The translations under genes and the position numbers were made by a program. Of a DNA stretch of 32,474 bases, positions 1-9,153 are shown piece by piece; position 1 is the stretch's first letter, and every line of letters begins with the position of its first letter. The notes beneath the pieces were generated by a model that had not been told where the DNA came from, made no database searches, and was given only the letters and a program-made list of their open reading frames with translations. Origin of the DNA: Prevotella sp. UBA3294. Its GTDB lineage: Bacteria; Bacteroidota; Bacteroidia; Bacteroidales; Bacteroidaceae. The stretch spans positions 1 to 32,474 of the forward strand of contig DETG01000082.1 in assembly GCA_002361535.1 (NCBI GenBank), written 5' to 3'.

Positions 1-2764
1 GTGTCGGAACATTCTCGAGAATGTCGATAGCAGTACCTTCAGCCTCAGAACCACGCTTGTAGCTATTCAGAGTGTACCAGTGAGAGAGGTCTTTCTTCTG
101 AACCTCACCATAAGCGAAGTGTACCTGAGGAGCAGGAATATCAATCGTTACATAAATAGCGGTCATATCCTTGTACTTGTCATCGATAGCCTTCTTCACG
201 AAACGAATCGTTGTCTTAAGACCAAACTTGTACTTATACTCCTTACTGGTAAGATCAATACCATAAGCATTACCTGCGTCAGAAAGACCGATACCCTTAT
301 TCTCCAACAGAGCCTCACGTGCATCCTCACCAGTCTTACCGGTGATAGCCTCAGCGATACGCTGGTACTCATCACCAATAGCCCACTTGATTACGTTAGT
401 CTGCTTATCCTTCGGGTCATCGATAGTGATCTTAGTGTAAGTAACGACACCAATCGGGTTCTTATCCTCAGCATAAGAGAATGTACCATCCTCATTCTTG
501 GTAGCAATATAACGCTTAGCATTGGGAGTACCATCGAGCTCGATCTCATACTCATCCTCGAACTGCTTCTTGGTGTAACCGTTCTCACCGAGCTTAGCAA
601 GGATAGACTCCTCAACCTGTGACCACTTGATGCCACCCTCGTCAGTACAGTTCATATCATAATCGTCGCTGATAGACAAATTAACTGGCTCTACATAGTA
701 GTTATCAGTGATCAACAGCTTGATATAACCAACCTCAAGAACATTGTTGTTCGGGTCAACGATCTCAACCTTGATCAGCGGCTCACGGTCAATAGCCTCA
801 CGAGTAGCGGTCTGCTGCTCATACTTGTCGGCGAAGCTTACACCATTCGGGTTGTACTTCACAGAACGCGGAGTCAAGATCACTTTGTCATAACCGAAGT
901 CAGCACCCTCATTCTTCTGAGCGTCGATAGAGATGTGGCGAGACTCACCAGTAGCGTGGTTACCATCCTCATACTCTACGATAGAGAACTCATAACGGAG
1001 ACCCAGTTTCTTGAATGTCTTAGCATCCATCTTCTGGTCGTAGTCAATCCAACGAGCCTGTGTGCCAATGTAAGTGAAGTGTGTCTCCACGAACGGCAAG
1101 ATGTCGAGAGTCTTGTTATAAGGAATAGAGTGAGTGAAGTCAGCATCGATAGCCTGCTCAGCATACTTGTACATATGACCAGCATTATCATTACCCTTTG
1201 TTGGCCAAGTTTCAGCAGTTGCATGGCAATTCAGCACCTTGTTCTCGGGCTTGTTGTCAGCGATAGCATTGATGTGCAGAAGAGCAGGTACAACAGCTGC
1301 ATAGTCAGAAGTGATAACTGTCATTTCGGTTGGATCATCTGCCTTCTTCTTACCAGCTTCCTTAGTCATCTGGAGAGCGACGAAGTTCACAGAGTCTCTG
1401 ATAGCACCAAGCTCAGACTTTGTACCCTTGTTGATAGCGATACCATCAGCATAGTAAACCAAATCCTCTACATAGTTCTCCCAGTTTGCCAACTTGAAGG
1501 GAACCTCCAGCAGACCATTCTTAACTGTGTACTTCTTACCTTCCTTCTCAACAGGAGCAGCAAAGTTCTCTGCCATGCTCTTATTGTAACCAGTGTTACG
1601 AGACTCAATATAATCTGTAACAGTAGCAGTATTAGTATAGAAGCTCAGTGTATAGTCATCCAACTTCACGGTTGTCGGGTTCACGTGATAAGTAGCAACA
1701 GCAGCAGGAACAAGCTTAGCTGTCTTCAGGGCTGTGTACTTAGAAACGAAGTCGCGATAGAGCGGCAGCATAGTACCCTCAACAGGCTCACCGGTGTAGT
1801 CATAACCACTCATAGTAGCGGGATCCCACTTCAGAGCAGGAGCAGTGGCTACAGGAGCATTCTCACCATCGTCGAAGCGCCAAGCGAGTCCCTCAAGTTT
1901 CTTTTCATTCTTATCGATGTAGTAGTAAGCCTCTTTCTTAGAGTTAACATCCTTAGCATAGATTACCGGCTGATAGTACAGTGCGGGAACCTCGATAGTA
2001 GCCAAGCCTGCCACGTATGTATCCGGACTCAGCACGATAGAAGCCAAAGTCTTGTCAATCATGAACTGAATGATATTGATGTCAACAGTAGCCGGCTCTC
2101 TGTTGAGGAGATCATCTGCTTTCTCAATCAAATTCTTCAAGGTACCAACCTCGGTATCAGTCAGATTATCAGCCGGGAACTTCTGAACCTCAGTGCTGAT
2201 ACCCTCAACCTTCTTCAGCAGCTCAACCAACTTGTCTGGATCAATGTTCTCTTTCTCAAGGGCAGCCTTATAAAGCTTCAAAGCATCGATCTGTTCCTTC
2301 AAGTTCTCAGCAGCAGCAGCAGCTTTGTCAATCTCGGGATTGCCCAGAAGCTTCAGAAGAGCCTCATCAATAGCAGCAACCTTTACACCCAGATTAGCAA
2401 GACCGTCAGCTGTGAGGCCTTTGTCCTGAAGAGTCTTGACATAATCAAGAGCACTCTGGATGGCATCAGCCTTCACGTAGTTAGCAAGCTCGCTCTGGAG
2501 AGCAGACAGCGTAACATGGTCAGTAGGAATGTCTGACAGTTTAGCGTAGCCTGCCAAGTCTCCCGAAGTCAAGAACTTAGCGTGCTCGGCATCGCAATTA
2601 GACTTGCATTCAGCCAAGCGTGTTTGGAGTTCGCTTCTCAAAGCAGAAATGTCGGCGGCATTCTTGTTGATGTCGTCGTCATAGTCTTTACAAGAAACGA
2701 ACATGCTCGTAGAAGCCAGTGCGAAGGCCACTAAGAGCAACGTACTAAAAATTTTCTTTTTCAT
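1..2764 (-). CDS. Large surface lipoprotein with helical N-terminal region (partial, C-terminus beyond window)
   Basis: An open frame runs from ATG at 2764 to the left edge, giving 921 complete codons and no stop. The first 24 residues form a lipoprotein signal peptide ending FVS, with Cys25 as the predicted acylation site. KDYDDD follows directly; acidic residues just after the lipid cysteine match the Bacteroidetes lipoprotein export signal, so surface exposure is inferred. Residues about 30-215 are Ala/Leu/Lys/Glu-rich and probably helical or coiled coil. A hydrophobic stretch follows that includes SIVLSPDTYVAGLATIEVPA, and the rest is Thr/Asp/Tyr-rich and probably beta-sheet. I recognise the CKDYDDD-type start as common in Prevotella and Bacteroides surface proteins but cannot assign a function. 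A good promoter lies 98 bp upstream. The long plus-strand frames opposite it look like shadows. Confidence 0.9.
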   Translation of the reverse strand, partial: MKKKIFSTLLLVAFALASTSMFVSCKDYDDDINKNAADISALRSELQTRLAECKSNCDAEHAKFLTSGDLAGYAKLSDIPTDHVTLSALQSELANYVKADAIQSALDYVKTLQDKGLTADGLANLGVKVAAIDEALLKLLGNPEIDKAAAAAENLKEQIDALKLYKAALEKENIDPDKLVELLKKVEGISTEVQKFPADNLTDTEVGTLKNLIEKADDLLNREPATVDINIIQFMIDKTLASIVLSPDTYVAGLATIEVPALYYQPVIYAKDVNSKKEAYYYIDKNEKKLEGLAWRFDDGENAPVATAPALKWDPATMSGYDYTGEPVEGTMLPLYRDFVSKYTALKTAKLVPAAVATYHVNPTTVKLDDYTLSFYTNTATVTDYIESRNTGYNKSMAENFAAPVEKEGKKYTVKNGLLEVPFKLANWENYVEDLVYYADGIAINKGTKSELGAIRDSVNFVALQMTKEAGKKKADDPTEMTVITSDYAAVVPALLHINAIADNKPENKVLNCHATAETWPTKGNDNAGHMYKYAEQAIDADFTHSIPYNKTLDILPFVETHFTYIGTQARWIDYDQKMDAKTFKKLGLRYEFSIVEYEDGNHATGESRHISIDAQKNEGADFGYDKVILTPRSVKYNPNGVSFADKYEQQTATREAIDREPLIKVEIVDPNNNVLEVGYIKLLITDNYYVEPVNLSISDDYDMNCTDEGGIKWSQVEESILAKLGENGYTKKQFEDEYEIELDGTPNAKRYIATKNEDGTFSYAEDKNPIGVVTYTKITIDDPKDKQTNVIKWAIGDEYQRIAEAITGKTGEDAREALLENKGIGLSDAGNAYGIDLTSKEYKYKFGLKTTIRFVKKAIDDKYKDMTAIYVTIDIPAPQVHFAYGEVQKKDLSHWYTLNSYKRGSEAEGTAIDILENVPT

Positions 2765-2861
2765 TAGACTAAAAAATTAAATTAAACTAAATATATACTT
2801 TATGCTTAAATTCTCTCAATGATTTACACCTCTCTTGTGGAGAGATGCCAATAATTTTGTG

Positions 2862-2893
2862 CAAATATACGCTTATTTATTATGTTGCGCAAA
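2862..2893 (-). promoter_or_regulatory. Bacteroidetes-type promoter of the surface lipoprotein
   Basis: Reading the minus strand, TTTG (2893-2890), 20 bp, then TATATTTG (2869-2862). This fits the Bacteroidetes primary-sigma consensus TTTG/TAnnTTTG. Transcription would start near 2855, giving a leader of about 90 nt that contains a small TCTCT/AGAGA hairpin (2831-2845). Confidence 0.75.
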
Positions 2894-2940
2894 CAAATCC
2901 CAATCTTTTTTCATAAAAGGAACAAAATTTAACATTTGTA

Positions 2941-3110
2941 TCGCTTTCCATCCCCAATATGACCGTAAATCCACCTAAAACAGGGCGATTTCACGCATAT
3001 AGGCAGGTTGCACACATCCTTAAAGCGCGATGCACGCATCTCGATTTCTCATTTCTTACTTACTCCTCCTTCTCCATAGGCAATTATCTGTTTTGTGCGC
3101 TGCAGCGCGT
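2941..3110. other. Intergenic segment with weak ~20-22 bp periodicity and a 12-bp palindrome
   Basis: No gene is supported here. CACGCAT/CACACAT/CACGCAT recur at 2992, 3011 and 3033 (steps of 19 and 22 bp); the 22-bp units starting at 3001 and 3023 agree at 14 of 22 positions. The perfect palindrome GCGCTGCAGCGC lies at 3097-3108, close to the 24-bp repeat at 3111. Confidence 0.4.
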
Positions 3111-3134
3111 TATAATATATATAATAAGGTGTAG
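3111..3134. repeat. 24-bp AT-rich repeat, copy 1
   Basis: Begins TATAATATATATAATAAGG and ends TGTAG; an identical 24-mer lies at 6080-6103. This copy is 3 bp beyond the stop codon of the minus-strand secreted-protein gene and next to the palindrome at 3097-3108. Confidence 0.8.
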
Positions 3135-3137
3135 GGA

Positions 3138-4262
3138 CTACTTCCCCACCACCTTTTTACCATCTACGATATAGATACCTTTTTGCTGGGGATTCCTGAC
3201 CTGGCGGCCTTGGAGGTCATAGACCCTGCCCGTCTTGCCCTGATCAGTTTGAATCTCCATGATAGCGGTCTTCACACCGAATTTCAGCACGGAAGGTGTT
3301 CCTGCAGGCACACTGAGGTAAGCAGAGTTTGCCGGGAGGTATTCATCACCTTCGTCAGATAACGTGATTTCCCCATCAACAACCTTCAGCACTCTCATGG
3401 TATTTTTGTCAAATGCAGTACGCACCGTATGGATGCCTCCCCTGTTGTGATTGAAATACACACCTTTCAAGAGATTGCCTGGCACGCTGCCCTCTCCCAC
3501 TACTGGCTGGAGGCGATTTGCCGAAGCACTTGAGTAATAACTTTCCAAGATTACAGGTGTTTCCTCGGGCACGTATGATCCAAGGTCCTGCAGGGTTACC
3601 TTTCCGTCGGCCACCTCAGAAATGGCATAGGCCGTCATATCGGGTGACAAGGTATAAGCGAACGATGTATATAACGTAGTATAATACTTACCCTCGGCAT
3701 ACAGGCTCATATCAACGCCAAAGAAGTTGGTACCGTCATTACTGTCAACGGGAAGAACTTTCCAGTTGCCAGTGCCCTTAGCCTTGGCACCGACCTTTGT
3801 ACTAACGATAAACGAGAGCACATCTCCAGATCCCGGATCCAATAAATAGGCATTACCAGATCCTGATAATCCACCCTTGCTTCCCTTTGCCGTTCCGCAC
3901 ACGAGATAGGTACCATCCTCATTATCGGTGATGATCACCTTAACACCCGAAACGATTTCAGAGACACTGGTTCCCTGTGCTTCCAGTCCGTAATAGCCAG
4001 CACCCTCGTCAACAATACCGATAATCGACCCTGGGTCACTAACTACGTTCTCGGCACCACTGATGATATCAATCGCATTAAAGTCAGCAGTAAGGTTGGA
4101 TTTATTGATGGATCCCACATCATCTCTCACAGAGAGATAGCGCAGTGATTTCGAGTTCTGCACCCGATAGTACTTGTACTTATCGGTATCCAGCTGCGCA
4201 AATGCACTACTTACGACAAACGTAAGCAGCACAACAATTGTATAAATAGCTTTCTTCGCCAT
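3138..4262 (-). CDS. Secreted protein with T9SS C-terminal sorting signal
   Basis: This encodes 374 residues. A Sec signal peptide covers about residues 1-22 (MAKKAIYTIVVLLTFVVSSAFA, cleavage before QLDT). An early YYRVQNSKSLRYLSV segment resembles the start of ricin-like beta-trefoil modules in Bacteroidetes secreted proteins; that is only a resemblance. The rest is Gly/Ser/Thr-rich and beta-like. The last ~30 residues hold VYDLQGRQV, then GIYIVDGKKVV, the typical Prevotella form of the type IX secretion C-terminal signal, so the mature protein is probably exported across the outer membrane and anchored or released. The start is the first ATG before a clear signal peptide, with a TATCTTTG box 44 bp upstream. 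The substrate or partner is unknown. Confidence 0.88.
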   Translation of the reverse strand: MAKKAIYTIVVLLTFVVSSAFAQLDTDKYKYYRVQNSKSLRYLSVRDDVGSINKSNLTADFNAIDIISGAENVVSDPGSIIGIVDEGAGYYGLEAQGTSVSEIVSGVKVIITDNEDGTYLVCGTAKGSKGGLSGSGNAYLLDPGSGDVLSFIVSTKVGAKAKGTGNWKVLPVDSNDGTNFFGVDMSLYAEGKYYTTLYTSFAYTLSPDMTAYAISEVADGKVTLQDLGSYVPEETPVILESYYSSASANRLQPVVGEGSVPGNLLKGVYFNHNRGGIHTVRTAFDKNTMRVLKVVDGEITLSDEGDEYLPANSAYLSVPAGTPSVLKFGVKTAIMEIQTDQGKTGRVYDLQGRQVRNPQQKGIYIVDGKKVVGK

Positions 4263-4305
4263 ATTCTATTTCTTTCTATTTTAGCTTTCACTCATAAAAT
4301 CGATG

Positions 4306-4313
4306 CAAAGATA
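4306..4313 (-). promoter_or_regulatory. Candidate -7 box of the T9SS-signal gene
   Basis: The minus strand reads TATCTTTG, matching TAnnTTTG. The -33 position (19 bp upstream) has TTTC rather than TTTG. The ATG is 44 bp downstream. Confidence 0.5.
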
Positions 4314-4450
4314 TGAAAAGAAACGGAAATAAGAAACTTTTTTGGAAGAAATCGTTCCGAATCAACAAAAAAAAAGGGAAAAAGCAGTTTGGGAGGATGA
4401 TTTCGTTTAAAATCGCACAAAAACAGGAATCCCGTTCAAATAAAATCATT

Positions 4451-4571
4451 TCACACCGAAATCACAGAAACCACAGAAAGGCCTTATCCTATAACTATAT
4501 GGTATGATGAGGGTATTCCTCGAAACATTCCACATTCAGATTTTTCTGTGATTACCGTGATTTCGGTGTGA
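4451..4571. repeat. 121-bp imperfect inverted-repeat element
   Basis: Left arm 4451-4479 (begins TCACACCGAAATCAC, ends CACAGAAA) pairs with right arm 4543-4571 at 26 of 29 positions; the 63-bp centre is unique. No transposase is encoded. It lies between the asnS stop (4597) and the promoter of the next minus-strand gene. It may be a MITE-like or extragenic palindromic repeat, or an inefficient terminator for asnS. Confidence 0.75.
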
Positions 4572-4596
4572 GTTAAGCTTCTGTATAAGACAGGAG

Positions 4597-6078
4597 TTAG
4601 AACTCTGCGTTCTTCGGTGTTCTTGGGAACGGGATCACATCGCGGATATTCTGCATACCTGTCACGAAGAGAATCAGGCGCTCGAAGCCCAGGCCGAAGC
4701 CAGCATGTGGGCATGTTCCGTACTTACGGGTATCGAGATACCACCACAGTTTATCAGTTTCCATTCCACGGCTACTGATCTCTCCCATCAATTTATCGTA
4801 GTTTTCCTCACGCACAGATCCACCGATAATCTCTCCAATTTGCGGGAAGAGCACGTCGGTTCCCTGCATGGTGGGGCCTGGAGCCACACATCCTTTGTAA
4901 CCCACCGAGCCCTCACCCTGTGACGGGTTCTGTTTCATATAGAATGCCTTGATGCTCGAAGGATAGTCGGTCATGATAACCGGTTTCTTGAAATGTTCCT
5001 CAACGAGGTATCGTTCGTGTTCAGAAGCGAGATCATCGCCCCAGTTGCATGGGAACTCAAACTTCTTTCCTTTCTGAATAGCCTCCTGCAAGATCTCTAT
5101 ACCCTTTGTGTAAGGCAGACGGACAAAGCTGTCGGCAAGAACGCCCTCCAAACGAGCCAGCAATGATTTGTCGATCATCTTGTTCAGGAACTCCAGATCA
5201 TCCTTGCAGTTATCCAAAGCCCAGCGAACGCAATACTTGATGAAGTCCTCTTCCAGATCCATCAGTTCCTCCTGATCGAGGAAAGCCACTTCAGGTTCCA
5301 CCATCCAGAACTCTGCCAAATGGCGCGGTGTGTTGGAGTTCTCGGCACGGAACGTTGGCCCGAAGGTATAGATAGCCCCTAATGCTGTAGCTCCCAGCTC
5401 CCCTTCCAACTGTCCAGACACGGTCAGGGATGTCTGTTGTCCGAAGAAGTCATCATCATAGATGATCTTCCCGTCCTCATCCTTCTTCAGGTCGTAGAGG
5501 TTCTTGGTGGTTACTTGGAACATATTACCCGCACCTTCGCAGTCGCTGGCAGTAATCAGTGGCGTATGGAAATAACAGAATCCATGTTCGTGGAAGTACG
5601 TATGGATGGCCATAGCCATATTGTGGCGGATACGCATCACGGCTCCGAAGGTATTGGTACGCAGGCGCAAATGAGCATGCTGGCGCATGTACTCGAAGCT
5701 CTGTCCCTTCTTTTGCATCGGGTAATCGTTACCACAGAGGCCATAGATCTCGATTTGAATGCCCTGAATTTCGGAGGCCTGTCCCTGAGCCGGGCTCTCC
5801 ACCAACAAACCCGTTACAGAAAGGCACGACCCTGTGGTGATAGCCTTTAAAGCCTCACTTGTCGGTAAAGAGTCTGTTGTCGCAGACAAGTTGGAGGTCA
5901 CAAATTGTACGGAGGCAGGATCCACCACTACTTGGATGTTCTTGATTGTAGAACCATCGTTCAGAGCGATGAAATCAACAGCCTTACTGCTGCGGTGCGT
6001 ACGCACCCATCCCATCACCGTGATCTCCTTTCCATAATCGGTGCTTTTCAGTGCATCGATAACTTTTGTTCTTTTCAT
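4597..6078 (-). CDS. asnS: Asparaginyl-tRNA synthetase
   Basis: Class II aminoacyl-tRNA synthetase of 493 residues, charging tRNA-Asn with asparagine in the cytosol. An N-terminal OB-fold anticodon-binding domain (residues about 10-120, with [22 protein letters not shown]) precedes the catalytic domain. [14 protein letters not shown] is typical of AsnRS rather than AspRS. Motif 2 is [21 protein letters not shown] and motif 3 is [15 protein letters not shown] near the C-terminus. The ATG at 6078 ([10 protein letters not shown]) is chosen because the family starts there; the in-frame extension to 6129 passes through the 24-bp repeat and adds unrelated residues. It is the last gene of the purB-rluB-asnS run, 68 bp after rluB. 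Confidence 0.96.
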   Translation of the reverse strand: MKRTKVIDALKSTDYGKEITVMGWVRTHRSSKAVDFIALNDGSTIKNIQVVVDPASVQFVTSNLSATTDSLPTSEALKAITTGSCLSVTGLLVESPAQGQASEIQGIQIEIYGLCGNDYPMQKKGQSFEYMRQHAHLRLRTNTFGAVMRIRHNMAMAIHTYFHEHGFCYFHTPLITASDCEGAGNMFQVTTKNLYDLKKDEDGKIIYDDDFFGQQTSLTVSGQLEGELGATALGAIYTFGPTFRAENSNTPRHLAEFWMVEPEVAFLDQEELMDLEEDFIKYCVRWALDNCKDDLEFLNKMIDKSLLARLEGVLADSFVRLPYTKGIEILQEAIQKGKKFEFPCNWGDDLASEHERYLVEEHFKKPVIMTDYPSSIKAFYMKQNPSQGEGSVGYKGCVAPGPTMQGTDVLFPQIGEIIGGSVREENYDKLMGEISSRGMETDKLWWYLDTRKYGTCPHAGFGLGFERLILFVTGMQNIRDVIPFPRTPKNAEF

Positions 6079-6079
6079 A

Positions 6080-6103
6080 TATAATATATATAATAAGGTG
6101 TAG
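6080..6103. repeat. 24-bp AT-rich repeat, copy 2, in the asnS leader
   Basis: Identical over 24 bp to 3111-3134 and in the same orientation. It ends 1 bp before the asnS ATG, so it would form the ribosome-loading region of the mRNA. No Shine-Dalgarno sequence is visible; Bacteroidetes often use AU-rich leaders instead. Confidence 0.8.
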
Positions 6104-6104
6104 A

Positions 6105-6132
6105 GATGTGCCAAACTATGTCTTGGCACATC
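6105..6132 (-). terminator. Hairpin between rluB and asnS
   Basis: Perfect 10-bp stem GATGTGCCAA/TTGGCACATC with an 8-nt loop, 14 nt beyond the rluB stop. The following sequence is AU-rich (the 24-bp repeat) rather than a U-run, so it could be a partial terminator or an mRNA processing/stability element. Confidence 0.5.
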
Positions 6133-6146
6133 ATCACACGAAGATT

Positions 6147-7580
6147 TTATTCAAATGCACCCATACGGAGCATGTCAACCTCTTTCTCTGTGAGGAATCG
6201 CCAGTCACCACGTCGCAGGTTTTTCTTGGTAAGTCCTGCAAACTGTACACGGTCGAGCTTCACAACCCGATAGCCCAGGCTCTCAAAGATACGGCGCACG
6301 ATACGATTCTTACCGCTGTGGATCTCGATGCCCACCTGACTCTTATCGGTGTCACTGCAATATTCGATAGCATCTGCATGCACCTCACCATCCTCAAGAT
6401 CGATGCCCTCGCTGATTTGCTGCATATCCTGAGGTGCCACAGGTTTGTCGAGGAAGACATGATATACCTTCTTCTTCAAGAACTTCGGGTGGGTGAGTTT
6501 GGAAGCCAGGTCACCATCATTGGTGAGCAGCAACACACCCGTAGTATTCCGGTCGAGACGGCCTACAGGGTAGATGCGCTCAGGACAGACGTTCTTCACC
6601 AGATCCATCACAGTCTTACGCTGCTGTGGGTCGTCGCTGGTTGTCACGTAGTCTTTCGGTTTATTCAGAAGCACATACACCTTTTTCTCCAGTGTGACAG
6701 GAGTATCATGGAACACCACCTGATCCGTTCGCAGGACTTTGGTGCCCAACTCATTCACAACCTGTCCGTTTACCGTCACTGAACCCGCCAAGATAAACTC
6801 ATCAGCCTCTCGACGGCTGCAAATACCGGCATTGGCCAAGAACTTGTTCAGACGGATCGGCTCGTTCGGGTCGATGTTCACCTCTTTATATTCTATACGC
6901 TTCTTCAAGCTATATTTAGCATTGGGATCATAACCGCCACGCTGCTGCTGACCATAACCGCCACGCTGGTTGTAGCCACCACGTTGCTGCTGACCATAAC
7001 CGCCACGCTGGTTGTAGCCACCACGTTGCTGACCATAGCCGCCACGCTGGTTATAACCACCACGCTGCTGGCCATAGCCGCCCTGACGAGGCTGATAGCC
7101 ACCTTGCTGACGGGGCTGGTATCCACCCTCGCCCTCATTGTTGTAGTTAGGACGTGGACGATAGCCCTGTTGCGGACGTTGGCCGTAGCCACCCTGACGA
7201 GGCTGGTAACCACCCTCACCTTCATTGTTGTAGTTAGGACGTGGACGATAGCCCTGTTGCGGACGTTGGCCATAGCCACCCTGACGAGACTGGTATCCTC
7301 CTCCCTGGTTGTAGCTGTTACGAGGACGGTATGACCGCTGTGGTGCGCTCTCCGACTGCAGCCCGGCTCCAAAACCTTCCGGGCGGAATCCTCCATCCTC
7401 TTCGTTGTTACCCCTGTTTGCGTTAAAAGGACGCGTAGTGTGGATACGCGGACGCGGACTGCGCCCTGGTGTTCGATAGTTGGAATAGCCAGTAGTAGGT
7501 CGGTAACCCTCACGGTTGCCTTCTTGCTGGTTCTGTTCAGCAGACATTCCTTCTGTTTTGTTTTCTAATTCTTCTGACAT
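6147..7580 (-). CDS. rluB: RluB-family 23S rRNA pseudouridine synthase with RGG/YGQ-rich N-terminal tail
   Basis: This encodes 477 residues. The C-terminal half is a standard RsuA/RluB-family enzyme: an S4 RNA-binding domain at about 242-290 ([20 protein letters not shown]) and the catalytic domain with [19 protein letters not shown], Asp343 being the predicted nucleophile. Family knowledge suggests pseudouridylation of 23S rRNA in the peptidyl-transferase region; RluE/RluF-type specificity cannot be excluded. Residues 1-220 are low complexity: two 29-residue copies built from [19 protein letters not shown], then about five GGYGQQ(Q)RGGYNQ units. This tail is absent from E. coli RluB. It is probably disordered and RNA-binding. 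The gene lies between purB and asnS with 65-68 bp gaps, probably one transcription unit. Confidence 0.92.
   Translation of the reverse strand: MSEELENKTEGMSAEQNQQEGNREGYRPTTGYSNYRTPGRSPRPRIHTTRPFNANRGNNEEDGGFRPEGFGAGLQSESAPQRSYRPRNSYNQGGGYQSRQGGYGQRPQQGYRPRPNYNNEGEGGYQPRQGGYGQRPQQGYRPRPNYNNEGEGGYQPRQQGGYQPRQGGYGQQRGGYNQRGGYGQQRGGYNQRGGYGQQQRGGYNQRGGYGQQQRGGYDPNAKYSLKKRIEYKEVNIDPNEPIRLNKFLANAGICSRREADEFILAGSVTVNGQVVNELGTKVLRTDQVVFHDTPVTLEKKVYVLLNKPKDYVTTSDDPQQRKTVMDLVKNVCPERIYPVGRLDRNTTGVLLLTNDGDLASKLTHPKFLKKKVYHVFLDKPVAPQDMQQISEGIDLEDGEVHADAIEYCSDTDKSQVGIEIHSGKNRIVRRIFESLGYRVVKLDRVQFAGLTKKNLRRGDWRFLTEKEVDMLRMGAFE
6933..7298 (-). repeat. In-frame tandem repeats encoding the RluB tail
   Basis: Two consecutive 87-bp units (29 residues each, with [12 protein letters not shown]) and then about five 42-45-bp units ([13 protein letters not shown] type) lie inside rluB. 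Unit lengths are multiples of three, so copy-number change would keep the reading frame. The repeats create false open frames on both strands. Confidence 0.85.
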
Positions 7581-7624
7581 AATCTAAATACTTAAATAAA
7601 TAATAAAATATAAAACTAATAGAT

Positions 7625-7640
7625 GCCTAATCGCTTAGGC
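7625..7640 (-). terminator. Short hairpin after purB
   Basis: GCCTAA/TTAGGC with a 4-nt loop, 5 nt beyond the purB stop and followed on the minus strand by AU-rich sequence. Only 6 bp of stem, so termination would be partial at best. Confidence 0.35.
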
Positions 7641-7645
7641 TGGTA

Positions 7646-8992
7646 TTAAATTCCTGTATAATTAGCGGGAGTAATGGCCATCAGCTCAGCCTTCACGCTG
7701 TCGCTCACATCCAGTGTCTGGATAAAATCGTGAATCGTCTCCTCCGTCATGTGTTTGTTTGTGCGTGTCAGTGCCTTCAGTGCCTCGTAAGGATTTGGGT
7801 AAGCCTCGCGCCGAAGGATGGTCTGGATAGCCTCGGCTACCACGGCCCACGTGTTATCCAAGTCGTCTGCGAGCTTCTCCTCATTGAGGATCAACTTTCT
7901 CAGGCCCTTCAACGTACTTTGCAGAGCAATGATTCCATGCCCCAGAGGCACACCTACATTACGGAGCACGGTTGAGTCGGTGAGATCGCGCTGTAAACGG
8001 CTCACTGGGAGTTTCTGTGCCAGGAACTGCAGGATGGCATTGGCCATCCCCAGGTTACCCTCAGAGTTCTCAAAGTCAATCGGATTCACCTTATGAGGCA
8101 TCGCACTGCTCCCCACCTCGCCAGCTTTGATTTTCTGTTTGAAGTACTCCATGGAGATATACATCCAGAAGTCACGATCGAGGTCGATGATAATGGTATT
8201 GATACGACGGATAGCATCAAGTAATGCCCCCAACTGGTCGTAATTGCTGATCTGTGTGGTGAATTGTTCCCGCTGCAATCCTAATTTCTCACTAACAAAA
8301 CGATTACCAAAATCACGCCAGTTGTAGTCGGGATAAGCCACGTGATGAGCGTTGAAGTTACCTGTTGCCCCGCCGAATTTTGCCGTAATGGGCACCTGTC
8401 GCAAGGCAGCAAGTTGCTGTTCCAGACGATAGACGAACACCTGGATCTCCTTACCCAAGCGTGTGGGAGAAGCCGGCTGTCCATGTGTCTTTGCCAACAT
8501 CGGCACGTCCTTCCACTGCTCAGCATAGTTACGCAGTTGGTCTATCAATTCTTCCACCTGAGGAAGATACACGTCATCAAGAGCCTCCTTAACAGAAAGA
8601 GGCACACTGGTGTTGTTGATATCCTGAGACGTCAGACCGAAATGGATAAACTCTTTAAAAGAATCCAGTCCGCCAATCGCATCAAACTGTTCCTTGATGA
8701 AATATTCCACTGCCTTCACATCGTGATTGGTTATCTTCTCGATATCCTTCACACGCTGGGCATCCTCCTCACTAAACTCCTGGTAAATAGAGCGCAGACG
8801 CCCGAAAAGTGCAGGATTGAAATCTTTCAACTGTGGAAGAGGCAGTTCACATAGAGTGATAAAATATTCGATCTCCACTCGTACACGGTAACGAATGAGT
8901 GCATACTCGGAGAAATATCCTGCCAATGGTTCTGTCTTACTTCTGTACCGGCCGTCAATCGGAGAGACAGCCGTTAATAAATCAAGGTTCAT
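7646..8992 (-). CDS. purB: Adenylosuccinate lyase
   Basis: Cytosolic fumarase/aspartase-superfamily enzyme of 448 residues, cleaving SAICAR to AICAR plus fumarate and adenylosuccinate to AMP plus fumarate in purine synthesis. The N-terminus LTAVSPIDGRY matches the E. coli-type PurB subfamily. Signatures visible are TSQDINNT (121-128), KTHGQPASPT (168-177) and the mobile catalytic loop GSSAMPHKVNP (294-304). Length is normal. A GTG codon lies directly before the ATG; ATG at 8992 is preferred because it begins the conserved MNLDLLTAVSP. It is the first gene of the purB-rluB-asnS run and has its own promoter. Confidence 0.96.
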   Translation of the reverse strand: MNLDLLTAVSPIDGRYRSKTEPLAGYFSEYALIRYRVRVEIEYFITLCELPLPQLKDFNPALFGRLRSIYQEFSEEDAQRVKDIEKITNHDVKAVEYFIKEQFDAIGGLDSFKEFIHFGLTSQDINNTSVPLSVKEALDDVYLPQVEELIDQLRNYAEQWKDVPMLAKTHGQPASPTRLGKEIQVFVYRLEQQLAALRQVPITAKFGGATGNFNAHHVAYPDYNWRDFGNRFVSEKLGLQREQFTTQISNYDQLGALLDAIRRINTIIIDLDRDFWMYISMEYFKQKIKAGEVGSSAMPHKVNPIDFENSEGNLGMANAILQFLAQKLPVSRLQRDLTDSTVLRNVGVPLGHGIIALQSTLKGLRKLILNEEKLADDLDNTWAVVAEAIQTILRREAYPNPYEALKALTRTNKHMTEETIHDFIQTLDVSDSVKAELMAITPANYTGI

Positions 8993-9002
8993 CACTTATC
9001 AC

Positions 9003-9014
9003 TAATACGTATTA
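9003..9014. promoter_or_regulatory. 12-bp palindrome in the purB leader
   Basis: TAATACGTATTA is a perfect palindrome between the predicted transcription start and the purB ATG. This position would suit an operator or a start-site structure; no known regulator motif is recognised. Confidence 0.35.
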
Positions 9015-9028
9015 ATTGCAATAGGGTG

Positions 9029-9060
9029 CAAAGATAATAATTATATCCCAAATGCCCAAG
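9029..9060 (-). promoter_or_regulatory. purB promoter
   Basis: The minus strand reads CTTG (9060-9057), 20 bp, TATCTTTG (9036-9029). The -7 box is a full match and the -33 box 3 of 4. The predicted start near 9022 gives a leader of about 30 nt. Confidence 0.65.
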
Positions 9061-9153
9061 CGAATTAGGATTATTTATGCTTTTAACAGCTCCTTCCACT
9101 TCACCCTTCAATGGGTTGTCACATAGTGTTCCTTGTCTAAGAAATGTGCTACG

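Noticed and set aside
935..2536. 533-residue open frame on the plus strand
   Set aside because: It lies antisense to the surface lipoprotein, whose frame has a signal peptide and promoter. The plus frame has no start context, is rich in Ser/Leu/Val as antisense frames are, and shows no domain.
2959..3174. 71-residue plus-strand frame
   Set aside because: It crosses the 24-bp repeat and runs into the 3' end of the T9SS-signal gene; no homology or ribosome site is visible.
4313..4507. 64-residue Lys-rich frame on the plus strand
   Set aside because: It overlaps the promoter of the T9SS-signal gene and one arm of the inverted-repeat element; its composition reflects A-rich intergenic DNA.
6078..6129. 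N-terminal extension of AsnRS
   Set aside because: The extra 17 residues are encoded by the 24-bp repeat and hairpin and do not match the family's N-terminus.
6905..7513. Val/Thr/Ala-rich frames on both strands of the rluB tail
   Set aside because: They are shadows of in-frame repeats; the RluB frame alone joins to conserved S4 and catalytic domains.
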